This document shows positions 1 to 9,085 of a stretch of DNA of 64,000 nt, one piece after another (the first letter of the stretch is position 1; each line of letters starts with the position of its first letter). The translations under genes were made by a program, and so were the position numbers. This DNA is from Rhizobium sp. NLR16a (GTDB lineage Bacteria; Pseudomonadota; Alphaproteobacteria; Rhizobiales; Rhizobiaceae). Where the stretch lies: contig NZ_CP072865.1 in NCBI RefSeq assembly GCF_017948245.1, positions 3,683,501-3,747,500 on the forward strand, written 5' to 3'. A model generated the notes under the pieces. The model made no database searches and had not been told where the DNA came from. It saw only the letters and a program-made list of their open reading frames with translations.

Positions 1-128
1 GGTGCGTGCAAATTGCGGCGGTGCCGCTTGCGTGGGCGATCCTCTAAAGGGTCCTTTCGGACATTGCAAGAGCATTTCGAAAAAAATCGCGTCTTTGCCT
101 GCTTGCGGCCGCGCCGGCTGAAATTCCG

Positions 129-1652
129 TCACTTCTCGCCATGCGTCCGGTTGCGGTAATCGTCCAGCGAAACCGGGCGATCGGGGATCTCGATGCGGAA
201 TTGGGTGCCGACCGTCGGCTTTTCCACCAGCGCGATCGTGCCGCCATGGGCGAGCACCAGTTCGCGGGCGATGGTCAGGCCGAGGCCGGTGCCGCCGGAA
301 CGGGCCGAGCCGCGGAAGGCGGCAAAGAGGTTCTGGCGCGCCTTCAGCGGCATGCCGGGGCCGGTATCGTCCACGGTGATGCTGACGACGCTGCCGACAC
401 GCTGGGCGGAGACGGTGATGCGCCTGATGGCGCCGGGGCCGCCCTCGCCCGGTGATGTCAGCGCCTGCAGGGCGTTGCGGCAGAGATTGTGAATGACCCG
501 GAAAAGCTGCTCGCCGTCGGCATCGATCTCGAGATCGGCAGCGAACTGTTCGACAAACTCGATGCCGCTTTGCGGATCGATCGCCAGCATGTCCCTGACG
601 TCCTGCGTGAGTGCCAACAGCCGAACATGGCGGCGGCGCGGCGCCGATTCGCTCGCCTTGCCGTAGGACAGCACCTCCGTCGTATAGCCGACGGCGCGGT
701 CGATGGTGCGCAGCAGCTTCGGCGCGAAGCTCTTGACCATCGGATCATCGACATCGACGAGCCGGTCCGACATCAGCTGCGCGGAAGCCAGGATATTGCG
801 CATATCGTGATTGATCTTGGAAACGGCGAGGCCAAGAGCGGCAAGGTTCTTCTGCTGCTTCAGCGTCTTCTGCAGCTCCATCTGCATCGAGGTGAGATTG
901 CGGCCGGCCACCGCCAGCTCGTCACGGCCGCCGTCTCCGATATAGATGTGGGCCGGGTTCTCGGGATCGGAGGAGAATTGCTGCATGCTGCCGGTTAGCC
1001 GGCGAATCGGGCCGATGAGAATGCGGTTGATCGCAAAGAAGATCAGCGTCGCCGTGAAGAGCGAAATCAGCACCGAAAGCAGCAGCACGTTGCGGGAATA
1101 AGCAAACATCGCCGTGCGCAGCGGCCGGTCCTTCATGACAACCTCGACGCCGACCTTGTTTTCGCCGACGGGGCCGTAAACGCGGATCATCCTGCTGCCG
1201 CCGAAGATCAGGGTATCGAGCGCGTCGCGGATCGCCGTCAGCGGCGGCACGTCGGTGAGATCGTAGGATTCGTCGACGGAGGTCGGCATGTCGGTCGTCG
1301 CCAGCAGCCGCGAAGTGCCCTCCTTGCGCAGCACGATCGCCTTGGTGCCGGTCGCCTCCAGCGTTTCCTTCTGCAGGGCGCGCGGCAGCTCGATCGGCTG
1401 CAGCCCGTCGATGACGATGGCGGCGGCGGCGGCCGTGTTCAGCCTGTCCTGCAGCCAGCGCATCCGCATGCTGGCGACCGAGGGAAAGAAAATCAGGATC
1501 TCGGCGAGCATGATGAAGACGACGGTGAGCCAGAGCAGCTTGCCAGACAGCCCGCCGAACAAGCCGGACGGACACCGCCCCTTGGCAGCCTCGCCGGCCG
1601 CCGGGATGTCAGCCGAAGGATCTTCGCCCTGGTCTCGAACCGGCATGGTCAT
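129..1652 (-). CDS. HAMP-domain sensor histidine kinase, orphan
   Basis: This is a 507-residue membrane sensor kinase. It has a first membrane segment near residues 34-54, a periplasmic stretch, and a second segment near 187-209, followed by a HAMP linker. A phosphoacceptor helix carries NHDMRN with His near residue 283. The C-terminal HATPase domain has DDTGPGMP and GGTGLGLTIA. The H-box is NHDMRN rather than the usual HELRTPL, so it belongs to a divergent HisKA group. No response regulator gene lies beside it in the window, so its partner is unknown. The ligand cannot be guessed from the periplasmic part. An alternative start is the ATG two codons downstream. Confidence 0.85.
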   Translation of the reverse strand: MTMPVRDQGEDPSADIPAAGEAAKGRCPSGLFGGLSGKLLWLTVVFIMLAEILIFFPSVASMRMRWLQDRLNTAAAAAIVIDGLQPIELPRALQKETLEATGTKAIVLRKEGTSRLLATTDMPTSVDESYDLTDVPPLTAIRDALDTLIFGGSRMIRVYGPVGENKVGVEVVMKDRPLRTAMFAYSRNVLLLSVLISLFTATLIFFAINRILIGPIRRLTGSMQQFSSDPENPAHIYIGDGGRDELAVAGRNLTSMQMELQKTLKQQKNLAALGLAVSKINHDMRNILASAQLMSDRLVDVDDPMVKSFAPKLLRTIDRAVGYTTEVLSYGKASESAPRRRHVRLLALTQDVRDMLAIDPQSGIEFVEQFAADLEIDADGEQLFRVIHNLCRNALQALTSPGEGGPGAIRRITVSAQRVGSVVSITVDDTGPGMPLKARQNLFAAFRGSARSGGTGLGLTIARELVLAHGGTIALVEKPTVGTQFRIEIPDRPVSLDDYRNRTHGEK

Positions 1653-1749
1653 CTCGCCCGATCGGCAGCGCTCGCCGCCCTCACCGTAGGGTTCTTATAT
1701 TAGACCAAGACGCTCCGCTTTCAAATCTTTGCGAGCAGCGTCACCTCGT

Positions 1750-1778
1750 CACAACAAAACGCCGCCCGGGGGCGGCGT
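1750..1778 (-). terminator. Intrinsic terminator, minus strand
   Basis: A 9-base GC-rich inverted repeat (ACGCCGCCC / GGGCGGCGT, 1759-1778, tight loop) is followed on the minus strand by TTTTGTTGTG. It lies downstream of the chemoreceptor gene that ends at 2012 and upstream of the sensor kinase start at 1652. It would therefore separate these two minus-strand units. Confidence 0.6.
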
Positions 1779-1830
1779 CGTGCTTTCGTTATGTTGGTGC
1801 AGTAGCTCTCTGGTTCGCGCAAGGGGCAGC

Positions 1831-1973
1831 CCCTCATCCGCCTGCCGGCACCTTCTCCCCACTCGCGGGGCGAAGGGAATATGCCGTGATCTCTCCGTCC
1901 GTCGCCAACCTCTCGTGGGGCACGTCCCCTCGCCCCATTTTACGGGGAGAGGGCGAGGGTGAGGGTGAGGGGC
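1831..1973 (+). repeat. RIME-like intergenic palindromic repeat, copy 1
   Basis: One end reads CCCCTCATCCGCCTGCCGG. The other holds a ACGGGGAGAGGGCGAGG half followed by GAGGGTGAGGGG. The same two ends occur in reverse orientation at 47827-47928, and a worn relative of the first end occurs at 58040-58063. Sequences of this form are known from rhizobia as intergenic mosaic elements. It fills most of the 359-base gap between the sensor kinase and the chemoreceptor gene, and I see no gene in it. Confidence 0.65.
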
Positions 1974-2011
1974 AAAAGCCAGGCATTGGAAAAGTCTTCT
2001 ATTATGGAAAA

Positions 2012-4009
2012 TCAGAACTCTTCCCAGCTCTGTTCGGCCGGGGCGGAACTGCCGCCGAAGGCGCGGGCGACCTTGGCGATCGCCCGGCGGGCGGGCGAGG
2101 CAACCGGCTGCCTGTGCGGCTCGTTGCGCACAAGCGCCACGGGCGCCGCCGCATCCGACAGCTTGAAGCGGGCGATGAGATGTACCAGCCCATTGGCTTC
2201 GGCCGAAAGCCGGTGCGTGGCGGCAGAGGTTTCCTCCACCATCGCGGCATTCTGCTGGGTCACCTGATCCATCTGGTTGACGGCGGTGTTGACCTCCTTG
2301 AGGCCGGTCGACTGTTCGACCGCGGCCGTGGCGATCGAATGGATATGGTCGTTGATGGCGATGACGCGGGTGCCGATTTCGGACAGAGCCTCACCGGTCG
2401 CCTGGACGAGCTTGACGCCGACCTGCACCTCGTCGCCGGACTTGGTGATCAGCGCCTTGATGTCCTTGGCGGCCGTCGCCGAACGCTGGGCGAGTTCGCG
2501 CACTTCCTGCGCGACCACCGCGAAGCCCTTGCCGGCCTCGCCGGCGCGGGCGGCTTCGACGCCGGCGTTCAGTGCCAGGAGGTTGGTCTGGAAGGCGATC
2601 TCATCAATGACGTTGATGATCTGGCTGATTTCGCGCGAGGCCTGCTCGATGCGGCCCATGGCCTCGACGGCGTTGCGGACGACGACGCCGGAGCGGCCGG
2701 CATTTTCCTTGGCTTCGGACACCATGACGGTTGCTTCATGCGCCCGCTCGGTCGAGTTCTGGACGACGGCGGTAATCTCGTCGAGTGCCGCAGAGGTCTG
2801 TTCGAGCGCTGCCGCCTGCTGCTCGGTGCGCTTCGAGAGGTCGTCGCTGGCATTGCGCAACTCGGCGGTGTTGCCGTTCATCGCTTCGGTCGTCTCGCGC
2901 ACTTCGCGCATCGTCGCCTGCAGCGTTACGAAGCTGTTGTTGACGTTCTGCTGCAGCTCGGCGAAGGCGCCCTGGAAATTGCCGTTCATCGTCTGGGTGA
3001 GGTCGCCTTCGGCAAGGCTTGCGATGACGCGGCGGGTCTCGCCGATGCCGGCATCGACGCTCGACAGCAGCGTGTTGATATTGCCGGCGAACTGATTGAG
3101 GTTCTCGTCCTGATAATCCTTGTCGATGCGATGGCTGAAATCGCCGGCCGCAGCCGCGGCCACGACGACGGACATGCTCGACTGCAGGTCATCGCTCTTG
3201 GCGCGCATCGCCGCCTCTTGGGCGTTCAGGCGCTTGACGGCAAGGCCGTTCTCCTTGAAGACCGCCACCGCGGCGGCCATCTCGCCGATTTCGTCCTTGC
3301 GGCCGGCAAAGGGAACCTCGGCGTCGAAATTGCCGTTGGCGACCTCCTTGATCGCGTGGGTGACACGCTTGATCGGGCGGCTCAGATGGCTGGTGCCGAT
3401 ATAAAAGCCCATGCCGATGCCGACCGCGATACCGATGCCGGTAATGCTGAGCACGAGCATCAGGACCCAGGAGCGGAAACTTTCGATCTCGGCGTTGACG
3501 GCTTCGAGCGCTGCCTTGTCGGTCGCGACGACCGCGTCGATTTCAGCCTGGAAGGCCTTGCGGTTGGCGCGATTGGCCTCATTGTTGCCCTGCTGGCTGG
3601 CGGCCTCGGGCCCGACTTCCGTGCCGAGGCGGGCCGTTTCCGTGCGGAAGGTGCGGAATTCGGCGGCGCGGGAGACGAGCTTGGCGAAATCGGCCTTCTC
3701 GCTTTCGGGAACGAGCGGCGCCCAGCCGGCGATGACCTTATCGATCTCGTCGAGAGCGGCCGTGATGCCCTTGGCGAAATTCGGCGTATCCTTGATCGTC
3801 TTGGCCGCATAGATGCCGCGCGATTCCATGACGACCGCGGTAACGAAACGGTTGAGGCGCTCGCCGGCATAGGCGCGGGCGGCGGCCTGCTCGTAGGCCG
3901 TGAGGTTGCGGCTGTATTCGTGCATGGCCGACAATGCCGTTGCGCCGATCAGAAGCGCCACCGCGCCCATCACGCAAACCAGCAAATTAATTTTCCCGCG
4001 GATCTTCAA
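2012..4009 (-). CDS. Methyl-accepting chemotaxis protein (transmembrane)
   Basis: This 665-residue chemoreceptor has a membrane segment at about 8-30 and a periplasmic helical sensor region of about 150 residues, probably a four-helix-bundle type. A second membrane segment lies near 181-205, followed by a HAMP region that seems doubled. The long cytoplasmic coiled coil has the conserved hairpin tip [20 protein letters not shown]. The last residues, SWEEF, match the tethering pentapeptide type (NWETF in E. coli) that docks CheR/CheB. It therefore signals through CheA/CheW, which are not in this window. The ligand is unknown. The neighbouring kinase gene faces the same way but is separated by a terminator and a repeat. 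Confidence 0.93.
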   Translation of the reverse strand: MKIRGKINLLVCVMGAVALLIGATALSAMHEYSRNLTAYEQAAARAYAGERLNRFVTAVVMESRGIYAAKTIKDTPNFAKGITAALDEIDKVIAGWAPLVPESEKADFAKLVSRAAEFRTFRTETARLGTEVGPEAASQQGNNEANRANRKAFQAEIDAVVATDKAALEAVNAEIESFRSWVLMLVLSITGIGIAVGIGMGFYIGTSHLSRPIKRVTHAIKEVANGNFDAEVPFAGRKDEIGEMAAAVAVFKENGLAVKRLNAQEAAMRAKSDDLQSSMSVVVAAAAAGDFSHRIDKDYQDENLNQFAGNINTLLSSVDAGIGETRRVIASLAEGDLTQTMNGNFQGAFAELQQNVNNSFVTLQATMREVRETTEAMNGNTAELRNASDDLSKRTEQQAAALEQTSAALDEITAVVQNSTERAHEATVMVSEAKENAGRSGVVVRNAVEAMGRIEQASREISQIINVIDEIAFQTNLLALNAGVEAARAGEAGKGFAVVAQEVRELAQRSATAAKDIKALITKSGDEVQVGVKLVQATGEALSEIGTRVIAINDHIHSIATAAVEQSTGLKEVNTAVNQMDQVTQQNAAMVEETSAATHRLSAEANGLVHLIARFKLSDAAAPVALVRNEPHRQPVASPARRAIAKVARAFGGSSAPAEQSWEEF

Positions 4010-4289
4010 TGCAGTGCCTCCTAGCTACCCCAAACTGCCTGGAAAGCAAATTCCCAGCCGATGAGCCGACTATCGGCGAAATTCCTTAAAGTTGGATTTC
4101 TAATATTTACGATTATGTCACTGAGAATGAGCGATGCCGGCGCCCGCCCCGAACGCAAGTCGCTGAAAATCATGATTTTCTATCGCGGCTGCGACAAAGC
4201 ACAACCTGCCAGAGCAAAGCAAACTTGTTAACACTTGCGTGCGAAAACCAAGCGCCGATCAGCATTACCAGTGAAATGATCTGATATAA
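4010..4289. other. Intergenic region between divergent chemoreceptor and rpmH
   Basis: These bases hold the 5' side of the chemoreceptor gene and the upstream region of rpmH. The only structures I can point to are a perfect 16-base palindrome at 4165-4180 and the promoter listed separately. No ORF or RNA gene is recognisable. Confidence 0.5.
4165..4180. repeat. Perfect 16-bp palindrome
   Basis: GAAAATCATGATTTTC is a perfect palindrome in the gap between divergent units. It could be an operator for either side, or a member of a common rhizobial palindrome family. Nothing in the window decides between these. Confidence 0.5.
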
Positions 4290-4318
4290 TTGACTTTGGC
4301 GGCCTTCATCCGTATAAG
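4290..4318 (+). promoter_or_regulatory. Sigma-70 promoter of rpmH-rnpA-yidC
   Basis: TTGACT (4290-4295) and TATAAG (4313-4318) are separated by exactly 17 bases, close to the housekeeping consensus. Initiation near 4325 would give a leader of about 100 bases before the rpmH ATG at 4428. Confidence 0.7.
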
Positions 4319-4427
4319 CCGCCGCACGTCCGGTCACCCAAGGCCTTCATGGCCCGCCCGTTCGAAAAACAACGCTCCTTGCATCATGCAAATTCAAGAA
4401 GGGCCGCACTCCGCGGTGTTTAAATAA

Positions 4428-4562
4428 ATGAAGCGTACCTATCAACCATCCAAGCTTGTTCGCAAGCGTCGCCACGGCTTCCGTGCGCGCATGTCCACGA
4501 AGGGTGGCCGCAAGGTCATCGCTGCCCGCCGCGCGCAGGGCCGCAAGCGTCTCTCGGCTTAA
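4428..4562 (+). CDS. rpmH: 50S ribosomal protein L34
   Basis: This 44-residue highly basic protein begins [18 protein letters not shown] and contains [10 protein letters not shown], the near-invariant L34 sequence. It is a structural protein of the large ribosomal subunit. It is followed after 21 bases by rnpA, the universal bacterial order, and sits about 100 bases behind a strong promoter at 4290-4318. Length and sequence are those of the family, so the call is secure. Confidence 0.98.
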   Translation: MKRTYQPSKLVRKRRHGFRARMSTKGGRKVIAARRAQGRKRLSA

Positions 4563-4583
4563 GGCCGGGTTGCCCGAGAAGAG

Positions 4584-4985
4584 ATGGCGGGCGAATTGAC
4601 GACCAGTGAGAAGAAACACACTGTCGGGCGGCTGAAAAGCCGCCCGCAGTTTCTTGCCGCGCGCGAAGGCGAAAAACGCCGCGGCGGCCTCTTCCTGCTC
4701 GAAGTGCTCGACCGGAAGGAACCCGACAGCCAGGCGCGCGTCGGTTTTACAGTCACCAAAAAACATGGCAACGCGGTCGAACGGAACCGTATGCGCCGCC
4801 GCCTGAAAGAGGCGGTGCGGCTTCATGCGGGATTTGCAATGCAGCCCGGACACGACTATGTGGTTGTCGCGCGCAGGGACGTACTTGATGCGTCCTTCCA
4901 GGAATTGGCCGCGGAGCTGAAGCTTCGCGTGGAAACCAGGCCGAAACACCGGCGCTCCGGAGACGGACGCCCCAGGAACGTATGA
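4584..4985 (+). CDS. rnpA: Ribonuclease P protein component
   Basis: This 133-residue protein subunit of RNase P helps the catalytic RNA cleave the 5' leader of pre-tRNAs. It shows the family motif [16 protein letters not shown] preceded by GFTVTKKHG. The N-terminal extension before LKSRPQFL is slightly longer than in E. coli, as is common in alphaproteobacteria. The ATG is preceded by a purine-rich GAGAAGAG. Its stop overlaps the yidC start (ATGA), which points to translational coupling. Confidence 0.96.
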   Translation: MAGELTTSEKKHTVGRLKSRPQFLAAREGEKRRGGLFLLEVLDRKEPDSQARVGFTVTKKHGNAVERNRMRRRLKEAVRLHAGFAMQPGHDYVVVARRDVLDASFQELAAELKLRVETRPKHRRSGDGRPRNV

Positions 4986-6781
4986 TGGAAAACAACCGCA
5001 ATTATTTCATTGCGATCGCTCTCTCGGTGCTGATCGTCCTCGGCTGGCAGTTTCTCTATATGAATCCGCGCATCGAAGCCCAGCGCAAGACGCAGGAAGC
5101 CCAGAAGGCGCAACAGCAGACCGAGCAGACGCAGCAGCCTGCGGCAGGCGGCGGCCAGGCACCTGCCCAGACGACCGGCGCGGCCCCGTCCGGCCAGGCG
5201 GCCGCGACGGCGACGCGCGAGCAGGCGCTCGAAAAGACGCCGCGCATCGCCATCGATACTGCTGCGCTTTCCGGCTCGATCAACCTTGCCGGCGCCCGGC
5301 TCGACGATCTGAAGCTCAAGGGCTATCACGAGACCGTCGACGACTCGAGCCCGACCATCACGCTGTTCAGCCCGGCCGAAACCAAGGATGGTTACTTCAC
5401 GGAGCTCGGCTATATCGGCAGCGACGCCACGGGCACCGTCCCTGGTCCGTCGACGCTGTGGACGGCTCCGGAGGGCGCCAAACTCACCGAGAAGACACCG
5501 GTGACGCTCTCCTATACCAATGACAAGGGCCTGACCTTCACCCGCACGATTTCCGTCGACGAGCGCTACATGTTCACCGTCGTCGACAAGATCGAAAATA
5601 CCGGCCAGGCGCCCGCCTCGCTCTCCTCCTACGGCCGCGTGATGCGCTACAACAAGCCGACGACGCCGTCCGTCTACGTCCTGCATGAGGGCTTTATCGG
5701 CGTCATCGGCGACGACGGCCTGATCGAAAGCAAGTATAGCGCCGTCGAGAAAGAAGCCGTGTCGCCGGCGAAATCCACCGGCGGCTGGCTTGGCATTACC
5801 GACAAATACTGGGCGGCGACGATCGTTCCGCCGCAGAGCGCTGCATATGAGGCGAAATTCTCTTATTTTTCTGACGGTCAGCCGCGTTATCAGGCCGACT
5901 ACAAAGATGACGCCTTCACAGTTGCGCCAGGTCAGTCGATCGAGCTCAAGAACCTCGTTTTCGCCGGCGCCAAGGAAGTGCCTGTTATCGACGGCTACGA
6001 GGCCTCCTATTCGATCCCCAAGTTTGACCGGCTGATCGACTGGGGCTGGTTCTATTTCATCACCAAGCCGATGTTCAAGCTGATGGACTTCTTCTATCGC
6101 TTCTTCGGCAATTTCGGCGTGGCGATCCTGTGCACCACGATCGTCGTCAAGGCGCTGTTTTTCCCGCTCGCCAGCAAGCAGTACGCTTCGATGGCGAACA
6201 TGAAGCGCATGCAGCCGAAGATGGAGGAGCTGAAGGCGAAATTCGGCGACGACCGCATGGCGCTGCAGCAGGCGACGATGCAGCTCTACAAGGACGAGAA
6301 GATCAACCCCATCGCCGGCTGCTGGCCGGTGGCGCTGCAGATCCCGATCTTCTTCTCGCTCTACAAGGTGATCTACATCACCATCGAGATGCGGCACGCG
6401 CCTTTCTTCGGCTGGATCAAGGACCTTTCGGCGCCCGATCCGACGACGATCGTCAATCTGTTCGGCCTGCTGCCCTTCGAGGCGCCGACCTTCCTGCATC
6501 TCGGTGTCTGGCCGCTGATCATGGGCGTCACCATGTTCCTGCAGATGCGCATGAACCCGACGCCACCCGATCCGACGCAGGCAATGATCTTCAACTGGAT
6601 GCCGCTGGTGTTCATGTTCATGTTGGCAAGCTTCCCGGCCGGTCTCGTCATCTACTGGGCCTGGAACAACACGCTCTCGGTGATCCAGCAGTCGGTGATC
6701 ATGAAGCGCCACGGCGTGAAGATCGAACTCTTCGACAATCTGAAGGGTCTGTTCCGACGAAAGACGGCGCCGTCGAAATGA
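4982..6781 (+). CDS. yidC: Membrane protein insertase YidC
   Basis: This 599-residue inner-membrane insertase works alone or with SecYEG to insert and fold membrane proteins. It has an N-terminal membrane anchor (about 7-24), a Gln/Ala-rich low-complexity linker (about 35-80), a large periplasmic beta domain, and the conserved five-helix 60KD_IMP core from about residue 375. That core includes the cytoplasmic hairpin [16 protein letters not shown] and [20 protein letters not shown]. Its first ATG overlaps the rnpA stop; a second ATG follows immediately. The size is typical for Gram-negatives. Confidence 0.97.
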   Translation: MMENNRNYFIAIALSVLIVLGWQFLYMNPRIEAQRKTQEAQKAQQQTEQTQQPAAGGGQAPAQTTGAAPSGQAAATATREQALEKTPRIAIDTAALSGSINLAGARLDDLKLKGYHETVDDSSPTITLFSPAETKDGYFTELGYIGSDATGTVPGPSTLWTAPEGAKLTEKTPVTLSYTNDKGLTFTRTISVDERYMFTVVDKIENTGQAPASLSSYGRVMRYNKPTTPSVYVLHEGFIGVIGDDGLIESKYSAVEKEAVSPAKSTGGWLGITDKYWAATIVPPQSAAYEAKFSYFSDGQPRYQADYKDDAFTVAPGQSIELKNLVFAGAKEVPVIDGYEASYSIPKFDRLIDWGWFYFITKPMFKLMDFFYRFFGNFGVAILCTTIVVKALFFPLASKQYASMANMKRMQPKMEELKAKFGDDRMALQQATMQLYKDEKINPIAGCWPVALQIPIFFSLYKVIYITIEMRHAPFFGWIKDLSAPDPTTIVNLFGLLPFEAPTFLHLGVWPLIMGVTMFLQMRMNPTPPDPTQAMIFNWMPLVFMFMLASFPAGLVIYWAWNNTLSVIQQSVIMKRHGVKIELFDNLKGLFRRKTAPSK

Positions 6782-6788
6782 TGCCCAC

Positions 6789-6815
6789 AAGCCCCGCTCC
6801 GGCGGGGCTTTTCAT
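6789..6815 (+). terminator. Intrinsic terminator after yidC
   Basis: AAGCCCCGC (6789-6797) pairs with GCGGGGCTT (6802-6810) across a short loop and runs into TTTTCATTT. It lies 8 bases after the yidC stop, so engB probably depends on read-through or its own promoter. Confidence 0.85.
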
Positions 6816-6920
6816 TTCCGGCCGCCTCGTACGCAAGACGCTGCCCGCCTGAAAGCTTGACATCCGCCCGTAAAACCACGAAGCCGACAGAAGACCGAAC
6901 CCCGAGATTGCCGAGCCCGC

Positions 6921-7574
6921 ATGCCCGAAACCGAAAAGCCGCTCTTCGGCCACCCATGGATCTTCATCCGCGGCGTCCCGTCGCTCAACTTCCTGCCGCC
7001 GGAAGGACCGCCTGAAGTCGCCTTCGCCGGACGCTCGAATGTCGGCAAGTCGTCGTTGATCAATGCGCTGGTCGGCCAGAAGGGCCTGGCGCGCACATCG
7101 AACACGCCGGGGCGCACGCAGGAGCTCAACTATTTCGTTCCGGACGGTTATTCCGGCGAGGCCGGCGACCTACCGCCGACGGCAATCGTCGACATGCCGG
7201 GCTATGGTTACGCGCAGGCGCCGAAGGAGCAGGTCGACAAGTGGACCAAACTCGTCTTCGATTATCTGCGCGGCCGTGCGACGCTGAAGCGCGTCTACGT
7301 GCTGATCGACAGCCGCCACGGCATCAAGAAGAACGACGAGGAGGTGCTTGATCTGCTCGACAAAGCGGCCGTCTCCTACCAGGTGGTGCTGACCAAGACC
7401 GACAAGATCAAGGCGCCGGCCGTGCCGAAGCTTCTTGCTGAAACGGCGGAGAAGATCCGCAAGCGCCCGGCCGCCTATCCCTATGTGCTGTCCACCTCGT
7501 CCGAAAAGGGCGACGGACTCGATGATTTACGCCAGGCGATCGCGGAAACTGTCGGGATAGCAAACTGGAAATAA
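6921..7574 (+). CDS. engB: Ribosome biogenesis GTPase EngB (YsxC/YihA)
   Basis: This 217-residue GTPase of the TrmE-Era-EngA-YihA class is involved in late assembly of the 50S subunit. Motifs seen are G1 GRSNVGKSS (about 37-45), G3 DMPGYG (about 91-96) and G4 TKTD (about 158-161). The segment after G1, TSNTPGRTQ, is the family's G2/switch I. It follows yidC after 139 bases, with an intrinsic terminator between. In several rhizobia argB comes next; here about 4.8 kb of other genes separate them. Confidence 0.95.
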   Translation: MPETEKPLFGHPWIFIRGVPSLNFLPPEGPPEVAFAGRSNVGKSSLINALVGQKGLARTSNTPGRTQELNYFVPDGYSGEAGDLPPTAIVDMPGYGYAQAPKEQVDKWTKLVFDYLRGRATLKRVYVLIDSRHGIKKNDEEVLDLLDKAAVSYQVVLTKTDKIKAPAVPKLLAETAEKIRKRPAAYPYVLSTSSEKGDGLDDLRQAIAETVGIANWK

Positions 7575-7644
7575 CGATCCGACCTCCATGCACTCGCTGA
7601 AACAGCTAAAAGTTTATTTTACCATCAAACAGAAAAACTAAAGG

Positions 7645-7673
7645 TTGACGCGCCGGAATAGGCGACCTATATA
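7645..7673 (+). promoter_or_regulatory. Sigma-70 promoter of the cold-shock gene
   Basis: TTGACG (7645-7650) and TATATA (7668-7673) are spaced by 17 bases. Transcription from about 7680 gives an untranslated leader near 138 bases before the ATG at 7818. Such a long leader is typical of cold-shock mRNAs that refold with temperature. Confidence 0.65.
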
Positions 7674-7817
7674 GTGCTTATCGAATTTTGCTTGCTGGCT
7701 TGGTTATCGCGCGATTAGCACCGCGGCCTGAACGAACTTCCTTTCAAAAATCGTTACCACCATCCGCATCGCGTTGACGCCTTGCGGTTTCTCAATATTG
7801 CTATGAAAGGGTTCATC

Positions 7818-8027
7818 ATGACCACTGGCACAGTTAAATGGTTCAACTCCACCAAGGGCTTCGGCTTCATTCAGCCCGACAATGGCGGTGCTGACGCCTT
7901 CGTTCATATCTCCGCCGTCGAGCGCGCTGGAATGCGCGAACTCATCGAAGGCCAGAAGATCGGCTTCGATCTCGAGCGAGACCACAAGTCGGGCAAAATG
8001 TCCGCTTGCAATCTCCAGAAGGCTTAA
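7818..8027 (+). CDS. Cold-shock protein (CspA family)
   Basis: This 69-residue single cold-shock domain begins [21 protein letters not shown]1 is KGFGFI and RNP2 is DAFVHI. It binds single-stranded RNA or DNA and acts as an RNA chaperone. I chose the ATG at 7818, because the 12 in-frame codons before it do not belong to the family. The gene has its own promoter, a leader of about 138 bases and its own terminator, so it is a monocistronic unit. Rhizobia carry several paralogues, so no letter is assigned. Confidence 0.95.
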   Translation: MTTGTVKWFNSTKGFGFIQPDNGGADAFVHISAVERAGMRELIEGQKIGFDLERDHKSGKMSACNLQKA

Positions 8028-8089
8028 ATCGGTATCTGCTTCCCTTTGACCACGGATGTACTGGCACTGCCGGAAGCACCGATTCATTT

Positions 8090-8118
8090 AAGGCCGGGCA
8101 ATCTGCCTGGCCTTTTTG
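8090..8118 (+). terminator. Intrinsic terminator after the cold-shock gene
   Basis: AGGCCGGGC (8091-8099) pairs, with one G-U, to GCCTGGCCT (8105-8113), followed by TTTTGTTTT. The position, about 65 bases after the cold-shock stop, fits. Confidence 0.8.
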
Positions 8119-8157
8119 TTTTCGCTCGCAGTCGAGCCCTTCAATATCGGAGAAGAA

Positions 8158-8382
8158 ATGACAGAAACATACAGCAAATCGCGTCAACGGGCGGAGATCG
8201 CCTTCGGCAACATCCAGTCCCAGTTTTTCGCGAAGAACAAGGCGATGGAAGAGCTGGAATCCAACGCCCAGTCGCAACAGGCAAAGACGATGCGATTGCG
8301 GGAAGCACGGCTGGCGAAGCAACGCGACGATCGCGCCTCGGCCATGTCTGCTCTCCTTGCGAAACGCGCCAAAGCCTTCTGA
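8158..8382 (+). CDS. Small charged protein, function unknown
   Basis: This 74-residue protein begins MTETYSKSRQRAEIAFG. It is rich in Arg, Lys, Glu, Ala and Gln, has no membrane segment or signal peptide, and would be almost entirely helical. I chose the ATG at 8158 because CGGAGAAGAA precedes it at good spacing; an in-frame extension to 8116 overlaps the cold-shock terminator. I do not recognise the family. Its position just after a cold-shock gene suggests, but does not show, a link to stress or RNA. Confidence 0.6.
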   Translation: MTETYSKSRQRAEIAFGNIQSQFFAKNKAMEELESNAQSQQAKTMRLREARLAKQRDDRASAMSALLAKRAKAF

Positions 8383-8577
8383 TCACCGGAAAAAGGTCGC
8401 TGCGAGCCCTATGCGGCTACCCGCAGACATGCCGATCTGCGCCGGTTCTCGCGCACGAACCGCACCGCATCGCACCGTCCGACGCAACTTTCAAGAGGAA
8501 GTATTCGCGGGTTCAAAAAGCGGCAACAGGACGGGCAGAACCGTGCTGACAGTTCACTCATATCAAAGGACACCGCA

Positions 8578-8853
8578 ATGGCAGAGGATACGAAGGAACT
8601 CCAGTCGATCAATACAGCATGGCAGATCGCCATCCAGGAGATTTTGCGCATGGTGATCCGAGACATGTATCATGGCGGCGGCGAGGCGTCGTTCAAGTCG
8701 CATATCAAGCGCATAGAGGAGGCAGCCGTAGACAGTATTTATACGGATTTGCGGCTGCGCGGGACGGACGAGTGGACGGAAGTTCTGGTCAAAGAAAGGG
8801 CCAGCAATTTTGTCACCACGCTACTGACCTCGTTCACTTTTGACCGGGCGTAA
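8578..8853 (+). CDS. Hypothetical protein
   Basis: This is a 91-residue soluble protein preceded by a good ribosome site (AAAGGACACCGCA then ATG). It begins MAEDTKELQSINTAWQIA and contains ILRMVIRDMYHGGGEA and VKERASNFVTTLLTSF. It has no signal peptide, membrane segment or cysteine. I do not recognise it. It stands alone between the small charged gene and an HWE kinase gene, separated from each by nearly 200 bases. Codon use still shows third-position GC bias, so it is probably a real gene. Confidence 0.6.
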   Translation: MAEDTKELQSINTAWQIAIQEILRMVIRDMYHGGGEASFKSHIKRIEEAAVDSIYTDLRLRGTDEWTEVLVKERASNFVTTLLTSFTFDRA

Positions 8854-9085
8854 GCTCGCGACCGACGCTGACGCATGATCTTGCGGCCAACAGAGGCCTG
8901 CCGACCAGTAACGTCGACCGCCGCGTTCACGGCAGCTGCAGAGCATCGAGATCCCTGACAGTTGCAGCATTTGAACACCGGCTGTTTAGACGTGCGACAT
9001 CGATTGTGCTTGCGCCATCGCAGTTTTTGAAGCAACGCTTGATCTCATGCTGTTGAAGCGCAGCGGCGTCCGCGAGAAACCATCC

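Noticed and set aside
3..47. Possible C-terminal end of a plus-strand gene entering the window (…CVQIAAVPLAWAIL, stop)
   Set aside because: Only 14 codons are visible. It looks like a membrane protein tail, but nothing supports it beyond that.
1886..4024. Long open frame of about 712 codons on the plus strand
   Set aside because: It is antisense to the chemoreceptor gene at 2012-4009. The translation is Gly/Arg/Asp-rich with no domain, as expected from the complementary frame of a GC-rich gene.
4856..6790. Long minus-strand open frame opposite yidC
   Set aside because: The translation is Arg/His/Asp-rich with no family resemblance, whereas yidC on the plus strand has all its conserved features.
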